A DNA stretch of 64,000 bases from contig SHBD01000009.1 of assembly GCA_004212735.1 (NCBI GenBank), forward strand, positions 36,522 to 100,521. Reading direction: 5' to 3'. Below, in pieces: positions 35,128-44,618 of this stretch. Position 1 is the stretch's first letter, and each line of letters begins with the position of its first letter. The stretch is from SAR116 cluster bacterium (GTDB taxonomy: Bacteria; Pseudomonadota; Alphaproteobacteria; Puniceispirillales; Puniceispirillaceae). Made by a program: the position numbers and the translations under genes. The notes beneath the pieces were generated by a model. That model worked only from the letters and a program-made list of their open reading frames with translations. It had not been told where the DNA came from and made no database searches.

Positions 35128-36036
35128 TCAGTTGGTGGCGGGGAGCGGGCGCGCCCTTGGCCGGCTGGCGAAATAGACGATGATCCCTGCCCAGATCAAC
35201 CCAAAGGTCAGCCCGTCGGCAAAGGTGAACACCCCGCCAAAGACGAACACGCCAAGGCAGAGCTGGGTTGTCGGGTTTGCGTAGAACAGCAGGCTGGCCA
35301 TGGCCATCGGCAGGTCTCGATTGCCCGCATGATAGAGCAATAACGGCACCACCGTGATCACACCGGCGAGCAACGCCAGCAGAATATTGATAAATCCGCC
35401 GCCATAAAAGACTGGGTGGCCAACATAGGCCATCCAGATGAGATAGCCGGCCGCCAGAGGCACCACGAACAGCGTTTCGACAAACATGCCCATGACCGGA
35501 TCAATTCCCATCTTTTTTCGGGTCACACCGTAGAGACCAAAGGTAACAGCCAGACATAGCCCGATGGCCGGCAGCCGGCCATCCAGCCCCATCTTGGCAA
35601 GAACACCGCAAACGACAATGCCAACCGCCACCCAGCCGAGACGGTCCAACTGTTCACGCAGAAGCAGGATACCCAGAACAACGGCAACAAGCGGATAGAT
35701 GAAGTAACCGAGCGCCGCCTCGATGGCGTGGCCCGACTGCACGGCGTAGACAAACATGCCCCAATTCGCCGTCAGCAAAAATGACGAGACGAGAAAACCG
35801 CGCCGTGTCGCACTGTCGGCGATGACACCGGGAAGTTTTTGGACGCCGCCCGTCATCACCATGTACGGGAGCAGCAGAACCCCCGACCAGAGCGCCCGAT
35901 GGGCAACAATCTCATAAGGGTCGGTGGTATCGACAAGATCAATATAGAGTGGCACAAGCCCCCATAGCAGCGCCGCGGCAAGGGCAAAGGCAGCGCCGCG
36001 AAAGCTAATTTTTGACGCAGGAGGCATTGGGGCCAT
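35128..36036 (-). CDS. rarD: RarD-type EamA transporter
   Basis: A 302-aa ten-span drug/metabolite-type transporter. RarD hallmarks are present: FALAAALLWGLVPLYIDL at the start, VAHRALWSG in the first repeat, and the second EamA half with LLLYHAGNRDLPMAMASLLFY. Substrate unknown (the E. coli gene was tied to chloramphenicol sensitivity). It converges with the cyclophilin gene, leaving about 90 bases between them. Confidence 0.88.
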   Translation of the reverse strand: MAPMPPASKISFRGAAFALAAALLWGLVPLYIDLVDTTDPYEIVAHRALWSGVLLLPYMVMTGGVQKLPGVIADSATRRGFLVSSFLLTANWGMFVYAVQSGHAIEAALGYFIYPLVAVVLGILLLREQLDRLGWVAVGIVVCGVLAKMGLDGRLPAIGLCLAVTFGLYGVTRKKMGIDPVMGMFVETLFVVPLAAGYLIWMAYVGHPVFYGGGFINILLALLAGVITVVPLLLYHAGNRDLPMAMASLLFYANPTTQLCLGVFVFGGVFTFADGLTFGLIWAGIIVYFASRPRARPLPATN

Positions 36037-36375
36037 CTTTCACGGTAACAGGGACAGGAACGCATAGGCCAATCAGTACGAAGCCAGGAGAGAGATGGTT
36101 ATATGACTGTTTTTCAATTAGTTGAAGCCCTGTCAGGACGCGGCCGGCAATTTCTGTCTCGCGTTGGGCCGAGCACGCTTCATAAAGCTGTAACATCAAT
36201 CGATTAGGAAGTTGGCAATTAAAAATTTGACAACATGGGCCAGCCGCCACATATGTAGGGAGCCGTAGGGCTATATGAGACCTGATTCCCGTGCGAACAG
36301 TGACATATGTAGCATAACACTGAATAACTGGTCGAAACCGGCGGCTTGTTTCGGCTCAATTTGGAGACTAAACGA
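36037..36375. other. Gap and long leader of the cold-shock gene
   Basis: The left part (36040-36200) shows nothing recognisable. From 36220 there is a promoter (TTGACA, 17-base spacer, CATATG), then a leader of about 115 bases containing two copies of ACATATGTAG (36249-36258 and 36303-36312). Long 5' leaders are typical of cold-inducible csp genes. Confidence 0.5.
36227..36255 (+). promoter_or_regulatory. Probable sigma-70 promoter of the csp gene
   Basis: A perfect -35 TTGACA (36227-36232), a 17-base spacer and CATATG (36250-36255), which is part of the palindrome ACATATGT. The -10 is weak. Confidence 0.4.
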
Positions 36376-36585
36376 ATGTCACAAGGCACTGTAAAGTGGT
36401 TTAACACGCAAAAGGGATATGGTTTCATCAATCCCGATGATTCTGGCAATGATGTGTTCGTTCACATCACCGCTGTCCAGAATTCCGGTCTGAATGGACT
36501 GAATGAAGGGCAGAAGGTAACATTTGACCTTGAGGAACAGCGCAACGGTAAAGTCGCCGCTGTCAATCTCGCCGTCGTAGAATAG
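36376..36585 (+). CDS. Cold-shock domain protein
   Basis: A 69-aa CspA-type RNA chaperone: GTVKWFNTQKGYGFI (RNP1) and DVFVHI (RNP2) are intact. Start at MSQGTVKWF (36376), preceded by GGAGA; the frame is open for ten codons upstream. It probably melts mRNA structures at low temperature. A terminator follows at 36659. Confidence 0.95.
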   Translation: MSQGTVKWFNTQKGYGFINPDDSGNDVFVHITAVQNSGLNGLNEGQKVTFDLEEQRNGKVAAVNLAVVE

Positions 36586-36658
36586 CTGTCTGCCAGCTGA
36601 CGTGCTGCCCATAGGGCAGACATCAGCAAACGCATACAACAGTTTGCAGATAATAAAA

Positions 36659-36684
36659 AAGGTCGCCGTCATGGCGGCCTTTTA
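36659..36684 (+). terminator. Rho-independent terminator after csp
   Basis: AAGGTCGCC and GGCGGCCTT pair around a five-base loop (one G-T wobble), followed by TTT. A smaller hairpin, TGCCC-ATA-GGGCA, lies about 45 bases earlier. Confidence 0.88.
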
Positions 36685-36710
36685 CCTTTCCGGTGTCCTG
36701 CCTTTTAAGA

Positions 36711-37820
36711 CTAGGCAATCGGCAGAGGAACGATTGTTGCGGTCCGATCGCCCCAATTACACGCGACGTCAACCGGCTGGCCCGACTCGATTGCCGCCAC
36801 CGAGACCATGGCGACAGCGATGTTTGACTGCACCCGCGGTGAATAGGCCGCCGCCGAGGCATACCCGACATAATCACCATTTTGATGCAGTTTCCACCGA
36901 GCCTCGTTGGTGGTGGGGAATGGGTCGCCATCGATCAACAAACCCATAAAGCGCCGTTTCACACCCGCATCGCGCAAGGCACGGAGCGCCGCCTTACCCA
37001 CGAAATCCTGCTCTTGATCGACATCAATGAATTTATCCATTCCCAGTTCATAGGGGGTGGTCGCATCATCCGTATCGGCGCCATAGGATATCAACCCACT
37101 TTCCACACGCTCGATGTAGTTTGGCGCGCCGGGACCAATGCCATAGCTTGCCCCCGCCTGTTTGACCAACTGCCAAAGTCTGGCACCATATTGGCCATCG
37201 CGCAGATAGAGTTCATAACCACCCTGCTTTGACCAGCCAGACCGCGCCAAGACAAGCGGAATGCCCTCAATCTCTGCCTCAGCAAAGCCAAAATATCTGA
37301 GCTCTCTGATCCAACCACCAAACATATCGGCAACAACGTCGGTGGCTTTTGGTCCCTGAATGGCGAGCGGTGAGACATCGGGTTCATAGACGCGGACATC
37401 CATGCCCCGCGCCCCGGCGATGCCACCAGCCCACAAGGAAATGTCACTATCGGCAATGGACAGCCAGACCTCATCATCAGTGATCTGGAGAAGCACCGGA
37501 TCATTGATCACCGTGCCTTCATAATTGCAGATTGGCACATATTTGCCCTGGCCAATTTTCAGCCCGTCAAGATTGCGCGGCGTCAGATAGCGGGCCAGCG
37601 CAACAGCATCCGGCCCCTTCAGCGCCACTTGGCGTTCAACACCAACATCCCACATGGCAACGCCATTGATCACCCGTTCATATTCAGCGGCCGGATCGCC
37701 ATAGCTGGTCGGCATATACATATGATTGTAGACACTGGCAGCGGCCATACCATCGGCACGGGCAGCGTCAAAAAACGGGCTTTTGCGAACACGTGCCCCA
37801 ATTGAGAGTTGCAGCACCAT
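36711..37820 (-). CDS. dmdA: DmdA-like dimethylsulfoniopropionate demethylase (GcvT family)
   Basis: A 369-aa member of the folate-binding aminomethyltransferase family. Several blocks agree with SAR11 DmdA as I remember it: YNHMYMPTSYGDPAAEYE, MWDVGVERQVALKGPDA, LSIADSDISLW, VSPLAIQGPKATDVVADMFG, LARSGWSKQGGYELYL and PNYIERVESGLISYG. DmdA moves a methyl group from DMSP to tetrahydrofolate, giving methylmercaptopropionate. It stands alone, with a threonine aldolase gene upstream in the same direction. The partner genes dmdB, dmdC and dmdD are not in the window. A related DmdA-like protein with another substrate is the main alternative. Confidence 0.75.
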   Translation of the reverse strand: MVLQLSIGARVRKSPFFDAARADGMAAASVYNHMYMPTSYGDPAAEYERVINGVAMWDVGVERQVALKGPDAVALARYLTPRNLDGLKIGQGKYVPICNYEGTVINDPVLLQITDDEVWLSIADSDISLWAGGIAGARGMDVRVYEPDVSPLAIQGPKATDVVADMFGGWIRELRYFGFAEAEIEGIPLVLARSGWSKQGGYELYLRDGQYGARLWQLVKQAGASYGIGPGAPNYIERVESGLISYGADTDDATTPYELGMDKFIDVDQEQDFVGKAALRALRDAGVKRRFMGLLIDGDPFPTTNEARWKLHQNGDYVGYASAAAYSPRVQSNIAVAMVSVAAIESGQPVDVACNWGDRTATIVPLPIA

Positions 37821-37973
37821 CAGCGCCTCCTATAAAAAACCAACCGTTAAACGCAGGGATAGTGCCACAGCTTTTTTCCACAGTTATTCAGCTTGCGTCA
37901 GAAAGCAGGGCGGATTCTGGCCAAAATTCACTCAAAGACACCTCATGCGGGGAAACCTGCACTGGAAACTATG

Positions 37974-39023
37974 TCAGGTGAAAAAATCGCGCACTGCGGC
38001 GGTGAATTGGTCAACTTCGGGCACCCCGCAATCCAGATGCGTGACAAGGCGGACATGGTCGCTATCGGCGACAATCAATATCCCCTTTGCCGCCAGATGA
38101 TCACGCAACCGAACGCCAGCACCCTCGGCAAAATCGACAAACACCATGTTAGTTTCTACCGCCGCCGGATTGGCAGTGACGCCGGGAATTGCGGCAAGCT
38201 GTTCGGCAAGCCGCAGGGCATTGTCATGGTCACTGGCAAGACGGTCGATGTGATGATCAAGAGCGTAGAGGCCAGCCGCCGCAAGAACGCCGGCCTGACG
38301 CATACCACCGCCAACGAGCTTGCGAATGCGGTGGGCCCGCCTGATAAATGATTTCGGACCCGCCAGAATGGTGCCAACCGGCGCGCCAAGCCCCTTTGAC
38401 AGACAGAGAGAGACAGTGTCCACATCGGCCACCAAATCAGCTGGTGAGATGCCGAGCCGGACCACCGCATTCATCATTCGGGCGCCATCAAGATGCACGA
38501 CAAGCCCATGTTCATGCCCACATCTGGCAGCGTTGGTGATGGCTGACAGCGGCTGAACCTGACCATGCCAGCTATTTTCCAGCGACAGCATGCGCGAGAT
38601 CGGGCAATGTTCGTCATCCGGTTTGATTGTCCGTTTGATCGTCTCTGGTGCGACAGACCCATCCGTATTCATCGCCATTGGCGCAAACATGATGCCGCCA
38701 AGCACCGAGGCACCGCCTGCCTCGTCAATGAAAACGTGATAGTCAGCGCCACACAGAATTTCCTCGCCACGCTGGCAATGCGCCAACATCGCCGCCAGAT
38801 TTGACTGGGTGCCACTCGCCATAAACAGCGCTGCCTCCTTGCCAAGCAGGCGTGCGGCCCGGTCCTGCAGCTCATTCACGGTCGGATCGTCACCATAGAC
38901 ATCATCACCGACAGGCGCTGCCAGCATTGCCGCACGCATTCCCTCGGTCGGCTGGGTGACAGTATCGCTCCGCATATCGATCAGCGGTGCCTGATTGGAT
39001 TTTCCAGCGCCAACATAACTCAT
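37974..39023 (-). CDS. ltaE: Low-specificity L-threonine aldolase
   Basis: A PLP enzyme that splits L-threonine or allo-threonine into glycine and acetaldehyde. Typical segments are IDMRSDTVTQPTEGM at the start, GDDVYGDDPTVNELQ, HLDGARMMNA and SLCLSKGLGAPVGT with the PLP lysine. At 349 aa it is normal. Product acetaldehyde could be taken by the aldehyde dehydrogenase encoded at 40.6 kb, and glycine or one-carbon units tie it to the folate-dependent DmdA-like enzyme downstream; this is inference from position. Confidence 0.93.
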   Translation of the reverse strand: MSYVGAGKSNQAPLIDMRSDTVTQPTEGMRAAMLAAPVGDDVYGDDPTVNELQDRAARLLGKEAALFMASGTQSNLAAMLAHCQRGEEILCGADYHVFIDEAGGASVLGGIMFAPMAMNTDGSVAPETIKRTIKPDDEHCPISRMLSLENSWHGQVQPLSAITNAARCGHEHGLVVHLDGARMMNAVVRLGISPADLVADVDTVSLCLSKGLGAPVGTILAGPKSFIRRAHRIRKLVGGGMRQAGVLAAAGLYALDHHIDRLASDHDNALRLAEQLAAIPGVTANPAAVETNMVFVDFAEGAGVRLRDHLAAKGILIVADSDHVRLVTHLDCGVPEVDQFTAAVRDFFT

Positions 39024-39129
39024 CTTCTACTCCTCTGGCCTGCGCCTGTGATATAAGCTCATGGACTGCCTGACCATACCCGCCGCATCGGGGTTGAGTG
39101 TGCATTGAGCGCGTTGTAGAGCGCAAGAT

Positions 39130-40401
39130 CTATTGACGGGCGAGATAGGATTTGAGATCGAAATCAGGATTGGCAACATCAGCGGGATGTGGGCTTAGCC
39201 CCGCCTCCAAACAGCGTTTGCCCATCATGTAGCCAGCGGTATCACGGACGGCCTCGACGGCGCAAAGCCGGCCGGCATCATAGCTCCAGACCGAATGGCC
39301 ACCATCGCGTTTTCCGGGTCGGGTGACCTGCTGAACGTCATCCCCGGCGGGAGGGACAATGCCAGCTGATTGCAGACGCGCATCAAATTGTTCTGACCAG
39401 AACCACGGGGCTTGGCGTGCCGGTGGCGCGGTGTCGGTGAGGGCTGCCGCCGCCCGCGCCGCGCTGTCCTGGGCGTTGTGAACCGACTCAACTCGGATTG
39501 GCGTAGCATGGATCTGCGGCGCTGTTTCACCCGCAAGAGCAACATCACCAATGGCATAGATGCCGGGATGGCTGGTCTGCATGTCGGCGCCAACCAGAAT
39601 GCCATTGCCGCACGCAAGGCCGGCCGCCTCCGCAAGCCGCATGTCCGGTTGAACACCAATCCCGACCAGCAGAAGATCGGCGGTGAGCGTACTGCCATCG
39701 GCAAGACGCACACCGGTAAAGGCATCATCGACACTGTCAATGGCGGCGAGTGTGGTGCCAGTGTGAAGCTGCACACCATGATCACGATGAAGCGCATCAA
39801 AGAAGGCGGATATCTGCGGGCTGGCAACGCGGGCAAGCAGCCTGTCCGCAGCCTCAATCACATGCACATTCTTGCCGGCCTTGCACAGACTTGCCGCCGC
39901 CTCAAGCCCGATATAGCCACCGCCAATGATGATGGCGCTTGCCGCGGTCCCCATGACCCGGCGCAGGTGAATGGCATCATCGGGGGTGCGCAGCAGATGC
40001 ACACCGTCCAAGCCCGCTGCAGCCGGCAACTGGCGGGCGGTGGCACCGGTTGCCAGAACCAGTGCGTCATATGGCAGAGTCTCATCCGGGAGGACAACAT
40101 GGCGGGCGGCAGCGTCAATGGCGGTGACGGTGACGCCAAGACGCAGGTCAATGTCATTATCCTGATACCAGCTGGCCCGGCGCAGCAAAAAACCGCCCTC
40201 ATCAGCCGACCCCACCTCCGGGTCAGCGAGCAGAAACGCCTTTGACAGAGGTGGGCGTTCCATCGGCAGGTCTGTGCCGCAGTCGATCACACTCAGACGG
40301 CCGGCAAACCCATTGCGCCGCAGCGCGTCCGCACAGGCAACACCTGCATGGCTTGCCCCAATAACAATCACCGAATCCAACAGCCTGTCTCCTGTGTTCA
40401 C
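39130..40401 (-). CDS. NAD(P)H-dependent ferredoxin/rubredoxin reductase-type FAD protein
   Basis: A 423-aa two-dinucleotide-domain flavoprotein: FAD motif VIVIGASHAGVACADAL, ERPPLSKAFLL, NAD motif AIIIGGGYIGLEAAASL and the second FAD motif IYAIGDVA. The C-terminal domain is of the reductase type that serves Rieske oxygenases and P450s (HNAQDSAARAAAAL is typical). No ferredoxin or oxygenase is encoded nearby, so the partner is unknown. It is divergent from the aldehyde dehydrogenase gene. Confidence 0.9.
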   Translation of the reverse strand: MNTGDRLLDSVIVIGASHAGVACADALRRNGFAGRLSVIDCGTDLPMERPPLSKAFLLADPEVGSADEGGFLLRRASWYQDNDIDLRLGVTVTAIDAAARHVVLPDETLPYDALVLATGATARQLPAAAGLDGVHLLRTPDDAIHLRRVMGTAASAIIIGGGYIGLEAAASLCKAGKNVHVIEAADRLLARVASPQISAFFDALHRDHGVQLHTGTTLAAIDSVDDAFTGVRLADGSTLTADLLLVGIGVQPDMRLAEAAGLACGNGILVGADMQTSHPGIYAIGDVALAGETAPQIHATPIRVESVHNAQDSAARAAAALTDTAPPARQAPWFWSEQFDARLQSAGIVPPAGDDVQQVTRPGKRDGGHSVWSYDAGRLCAVEAVRDTAGYMMGKRCLEAGLSPHPADVANPDFDLKSYLARQ

Positions 40402-40576
40402 GCCTGATGTTCGCGCCTGACGAGAATGGCAAAATTCTGTGAGCAGTCAATCCCGAAGATGATGCAAAATTGCCAGTGTTTGCGCGCTGTAAAAAGTTGC
40501 ATGTGCGGGCTAACGGTGGCAAGGCTGATGGTTGCAGGATGACCGGATGATGATCGAATTTTAACAGGGGATGGTG

Positions 40577-42019
40577 ATGCAGGAATATTGGCAGAACTAC
40601 ATCAATGGCAGATGGGTTGATGGGGGCAGCGGACGGCTGGCCATCACCAATCCCGGAACTGGTGAAAAGCTGGCGGAAATTGCGCTGGCCAGTCGGCAGG
40701 ATGTTGATGATGCGGTGGCAGCGGCGCGCGCCTGTCATAGGAGTGGTGCGCTGTCTACACTGCGCCCGGTTGAACGTTCGCGCATGATGCGCCGAATGGG
40801 TGATTACCTGCTGGCGCACCGCACCGAGATTGCCGAGCTGCTGACGCTGGAATCCGGCAAGCCCTATTGGGAGGCAGTGATCGAGGTGGAGGGCGCGGCC
40901 CGCTATTTTGAATATTATGGCAATCAGGCAGAAACGGTTGAGGGCCGATCAATCCCGCTTGGTGGTGACTATCTTGATTTCACCATCTATGAACCCTACG
41001 GCGTCTCGGCGCAGATTATCCCGTGGAATTATCCGCTGGAAATGACAGCGCGCGGCATTGCCGCAGCCCTCACAACGGCGAATGCCTGTGTTGTCAAAAC
41101 GCCCGAGCTGGACCCGCTGACCAACAGCTATCTTGCGCATGCGGCAGAGGCAGCCGGTTTGCCCGATGGGGCGCTGAACATTCTGTGTGGATATGGTGAC
41201 GAGGCAGGCGCGCAGCTGGCCGGCCATGCCGATATTGGCACTATCGTTTTCACCGGGTCGGTGGAAACCGGAACCAAAGTGGCGCTTGCGGCGGCGGCCA
41301 ATCTGAAGCCAGCAATTTTGGAACTTGGCGGCAAATCGGCGGCAATTGTTATGCCGGATGCTGATCTGGATGTGGTGATGGAGTCCGTGCGCTGGGGCAT
41401 TTTTTTCAATGCGGGGCAAGTCTGTTCGGCGATGTCACGCCTGATTGCCCATGCCGACGTGCATGACGAGCTTGTAGAACGGTCAGCCGCACTGGCGCAA
41501 AGCCTATCGGTCGGCCCAGGTATCGAACGCCGGGAATTTGGCGCCACTATGGGCGCGATGATCTCCGACGGGCAGCGCGACCGCGCCGAGAATTTATGCC
41601 GCAATGCCGAGCGGGGCGGCGCAAAATTAGTGACCGGTGGACATCGGCTTAACCAGCCGGGGTCATTTCTGGCACCAACAGTTTTCAGTGATGTCTCCAG
41701 CGATATGGAGATCGCCCAGACAGAGGTGTTCGGGCCAGTGCTTACCGTGCTGAAAACCACCTCGGAAGCAGAGGCCATCAAGATTGCCAATGGCACAGAC
41801 TATGGCCTTGTCGGCGGTATTTTCACAGCCGATATTGACGCCGCCCATCGCGCCGCACGGCAAATTCAGGCGGGCCAGATTTTCATCAATGAATGGTTTG
41901 CCGGTGGCGTTGAGACCCCCTTTGGCGGCTATGGCAAATCGGGCTATGGCCGGGAAAAAGGGCGCGAGGCGCTGTGGAATTACGTGCAGACAAAAAACAT
42001 CGCCTATCGCACGCGCTGA
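40577..42019 (+). CDS. NAD(P)-dependent aldehyde dehydrogenase
   Basis: A 480-aa ALDH-superfamily enzyme resembling betaine-aldehyde and related dehydrogenases: IIPWNYPLEMTARGIAAAL, FTGSVETGTKV, general base in ELGGKSAAIV and catalytic Cys about residue 283 in NAGQVCSAMSRL, then EVFGPVLTV and PFGGYGKSGYGRE. ATG 40577 has AGGGG at proper spacing and is preferred to the ATG six bases earlier. Substrate cannot be told. It converges with the HAD gene, whose stop is directly adjacent. Confidence 0.93.
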   Translation: MQEYWQNYINGRWVDGGSGRLAITNPGTGEKLAEIALASRQDVDDAVAAARACHRSGALSTLRPVERSRMMRRMGDYLLAHRTEIAELLTLESGKPYWEAVIEVEGAARYFEYYGNQAETVEGRSIPLGGDYLDFTIYEPYGVSAQIIPWNYPLEMTARGIAAALTTANACVVKTPELDPLTNSYLAHAAEAAGLPDGALNILCGYGDEAGAQLAGHADIGTIVFTGSVETGTKVALAAAANLKPAILELGGKSAAIVMPDADLDVVMESVRWGIFFNAGQVCSAMSRLIAHADVHDELVERSAALAQSLSVGPGIERREFGATMGAMISDGQRDRAENLCRNAERGGAKLVTGGHRLNQPGSFLAPTVFSDVSSDMEIAQTEVFGPVLTVLKTTSEAEAIKIANGTDYGLVGGIFTADIDAAHRAARQIQAGQIFINEWFAGGVETPFGGYGKSGYGREKGREALWNYVQTKNIAYRTR

Positions 42020-42781
42020 TCACCCCTCATTGCGGCGCAGCAATGTATCTTTGCGCCGCAGCAGCAATTCTGGCAGACCAGTCAAATCAGGAATGACATT
42101 TTCTGGCTTGATCGCAGAGTCCGGGCGCGCATCCACATCATCGGCGATGCAGATGAAATCCGCCACACCAGCAGATATGGCAGCGCCATAATCAGCACGG
42201 GTATCACCAATCATCAGCGCCTGCGCAGGATCGACGCCATTGGCGGCGCAGCAATAGAGCAGGCCACCTGGTTCAGGCTTTGCGCCATGGCCGCTATCGG
42301 CCCCAACAACCGTGGAAAAAAGTGTGGCAACTCCCAGATCAGAGAGATTCTGCTGGGCCGAAACCTCATTGTCGTTGGTCAGAAGTGCAAGCCGGAACCC
42401 CGCCGCATAAAGATTGCCAAGGGGAGTCTTGATATCACCTTTGGCAACAGATTTGCCGCGCACAAGTTTGAGCATGAGCGCCTCGATTTCCGCCTGATAG
42501 CCCCTGTCTGACTGAAGGTCGAACATGGCAGCAGGCAGATGTTTCTGCCAAACCGACTGAATCGCAGCAAAGGAGTCGCGGGCGAAAACCCCACCCGGAT
42601 CAATCTGGCCGCTGGCCGCATCAACGCCAATCAACGCCAGGAGATCTGGCGCGGTGATAGTGTTGTTGCCGTCTGGCAGCCGGGAAATGGTGTGGGCGGC
42701 GACAGCCTCAATAACCGGTAGCCATGTGGCGGTCAGGCTCAGAAGAACGCCATCCTTGTCAAAAACCAGCAGCTTGATCAT
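42020..42781 (-). CDS. HAD-superfamily phosphatase
   Basis: A 253-aa HAD hydrolase of the phosphoglycolate phosphatase-like subgroup: motif I LLVFDKDGVLLSL, motif II LALLTND, motif III Lys in GAKPEPGGLLYC and motif IV MIGDTRADYGAA. ATG 42781 is chosen, since motif I begins five residues later; the 23 codons upstream are non-conserved. The substrate is unknown. It abuts, end to end, the ALDH gene. Confidence 0.9.
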   Translation of the reverse strand: MIKLLVFDKDGVLLSLTATWLPVIEAVAAHTISRLPDGNNTITAPDLLALIGVDAASGQIDPGGVFARDSFAAIQSVWQKHLPAAMFDLQSDRGYQAEIEALMLKLVRGKSVAKGDIKTPLGNLYAAGFRLALLTNDNEVSAQQNLSDLGVATLFSTVVGADSGHGAKPEPGGLLYCCAANGVDPAQALMIGDTRADYGAAISAGVADFICIADDVDARPDSAIKPENVIPDLTGLPELLLRRKDTLLRRNEG

Positions 42782-42879
42782 ATGCAGACCCTGTGGTGAT
42801 GATTGAGGTGGTAGGTCCCAGAGAATGGCGCATTTGGACGTGCCTGCCAAGCCGGATTCGCCGGAGCCAGATGCGTGGT

Positions 42880-43515
42880 CTATCCACCGCTTTTTGTGGC
42901 CGCTGGGCGGCGCTGCGCCGCAATCACCGGATCAACAGCAGGATGCGCCCGCATTGCGCTCATGAAGGCAGCCAGTTTTGGCCGCGTGGCTAACAGCCTG
43001 TCCCGGTCAAGATCCCAACGTGCCAGCATGTAGAGATAGAAATCAGCGGCAAAAGGCGTTTCACCACACAGAAATGGACACAGCGTTTCCTCAATGAAAT
43101 CATAGGCCGGCATCTGTTCTTCAACGGCGAGGCTTTGCACCGCATCATAAGCGCTCTCGGGCGCATAATATTCTGTTCGGTGTTGCCGGTGGTAGGCAGG
43201 ATAAATGCAGGTTGCCAGCATCGCCAGATATTGCCAGTGCTGGGCGCGGGCGGCGCTGCCAACAGGTGGGGCCAGCGTGGGAAACACCTCGAGCAAATGC
43301 GCGGTGATCGCCAGCGTCTCACAGATGCTCTGACCATCAGGACAGATTAGAACAGGTATCTTGCCAAGCGGATTGAGCGCGCGGAACGCTGGCTGCTGCA
43401 TCTCGTCAGATTTGGGAAAGCTGATGTCATAATCTTGACCCACAGCGGTCAACATAAATTCGGCAATCAGTGAGCCTGCCCCCCGCATGCCAAAAATCTG
43501 ATAGCGCTGTTGCAT
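42880..43515 (-). CDS. Glutathione S-transferase family protein
   Basis: A 211-aa GST: thioredoxin-like N-terminal domain (YQIFGMRGAGSLIAEFML, then NPLGKIPVLICPDGQSICETLAI with the cis-Pro and glutathione-binding Glu/Thr) and a helical C-terminal domain. AGGAG lies before ATG 43515; the 40 codons upstream in frame are discounted. It is divergent from the LysR gene, which makes it the natural regulatory target. Confidence 0.9.
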   Translation of the reverse strand: MQQRYQIFGMRGAGSLIAEFMLTAVGQDYDISFPKSDEMQQPAFRALNPLGKIPVLICPDGQSICETLAITAHLLEVFPTLAPPVGSAARAQHWQYLAMLATCIYPAYHRQHRTEYYAPESAYDAVQSLAVEEQMPAYDFIEETLCPFLCGETPFAADFYLYMLARWDLDRDRLLATRPKLAAFMSAMRAHPAVDPVIAAQRRPAATKSGG

Positions 43516-43697
43516 CTGCCACTCCTTTACCTGCTGCACAATTATATCGGTCGCTGAGGAGAGTGCCAGCCAGACATCATTGCTGCAAAGTTTTTTTAAG
43601 GGCGTTGTTGTTGACGCTCTTGTTGGCAGGCACAATCAGCCATTGCCAAGAAATTATCTTTGCTGCGATTTTTATCAAATTTTGATATGTATTGGGT

Positions 43698-44597
43698 ATG
43701 GCAATCATCGACCCCCGGCACCTGCTCCAGTTCCACGAGATCATCCGCACCGGCTCCTTCACCCGGGCCGCCGAAACGCTTGGTCTGACGCAACCCGCCC
43801 TGACGCGAAACATGAAGGTGATGGAAGGACGTCTTGGCTTTGAGGTTCTGGTGCGCTCCCGCCAGCGTATCGTGCCAACAACGATTGGTGTCAGGATCCT
43901 CGAGGAGGCCGAATCGGTGGTCAAGGCCGAGCGCCGAATCATTGAATTGACCGATAATTTTGGCGAAACCGGCGACCAGATTCTGCGGATCGGCTGCACG
44001 CCATCGGCCAGCCTGTCGATCATGGCCGAGCCGTTACGACAGTTTGCCCAGCAGATGCCGACAGCCCGATTTGACGTGCACAGCGCACCAGCGTCGGCGT
44101 TGGTGGCGCAGTTGGCAAGCGGCAAAATCGAGCTGGCCTTTGGCCCGATGCAGATGGCAGAGCAATTGCCAAACACCGCCGGACAGGAATTTTTTGACAC
44201 TCAGATGATGATCATCGCGGGTCACCGGCACCCGTTGGCCCGGCGCGCCTCATTGAGCCCAGCCGATTTGCGGGACCAGCGCTGGGCATTGTATCAACCG
44301 GGAACGCATATCCGTGAATTGTCAGACAGAATTCTTGACGGCATGGGACTGAATGAGGACAGCGCTGCTGTGACCGCTCTGCCGGCTGGTCTTATTCTGC
44401 CATTCCTGGAAATGGGCGATCATCTTGGCATCGTGCCGCATTACAGCCTTGCCGAGACCGGCGACAGATTTCTAAGGATCAGGACGGCAGGCGCAAAATT
44501 CTCCTTTGGCGCAATCTGGAAGGCGGACGGCGCGCCAAGCCCACTTGCAGCCCGGTTTATCCACTTGATGACCGCGCTGATGCGGGGGCTCCGGTAA
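43698..44597 (+). CDS. LysR-family transcriptional regulator
   Basis: A 299-aa LTTR: N-terminal winged helix-turn-helix (LLQFHEIIRTGSFTRAAETL and LTQPALTRNMKVMEG), linker helix and a substrate-binding effector domain (LRIGCTPSASLSIMAEPL and so on). ATG 43698 is preferred to a TTG six bases earlier. It shares a 182-base control region with the divergent GST gene. Effector unknown. Confidence 0.92.
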   Translation: MAIIDPRHLLQFHEIIRTGSFTRAAETLGLTQPALTRNMKVMEGRLGFEVLVRSRQRIVPTTIGVRILEEAESVVKAERRIIELTDNFGETGDQILRIGCTPSASLSIMAEPLRQFAQQMPTARFDVHSAPASALVAQLASGKIELAFGPMQMAEQLPNTAGQEFFDTQMMIIAGHRHPLARRASLSPADLRDQRWALYQPGTHIRELSDRILDGMGLNEDSAAVTALPAGLILPFLEMGDHLGIVPHYSLAETGDRFLRIRTAGAKFSFGAIWKADGAPSPLAARFIHLMTALMRGLR

Positions 44598-44618
44598 CGC
44601 CCGCAGCCCTTGTCGTGC

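Noticed and set aside
39412..40245. Plus-strand 277-codon frame opposite the ferredoxin reductase gene
   Set aside because: Antisense shadow; the minus-strand flavoprotein has all cofactor motifs.
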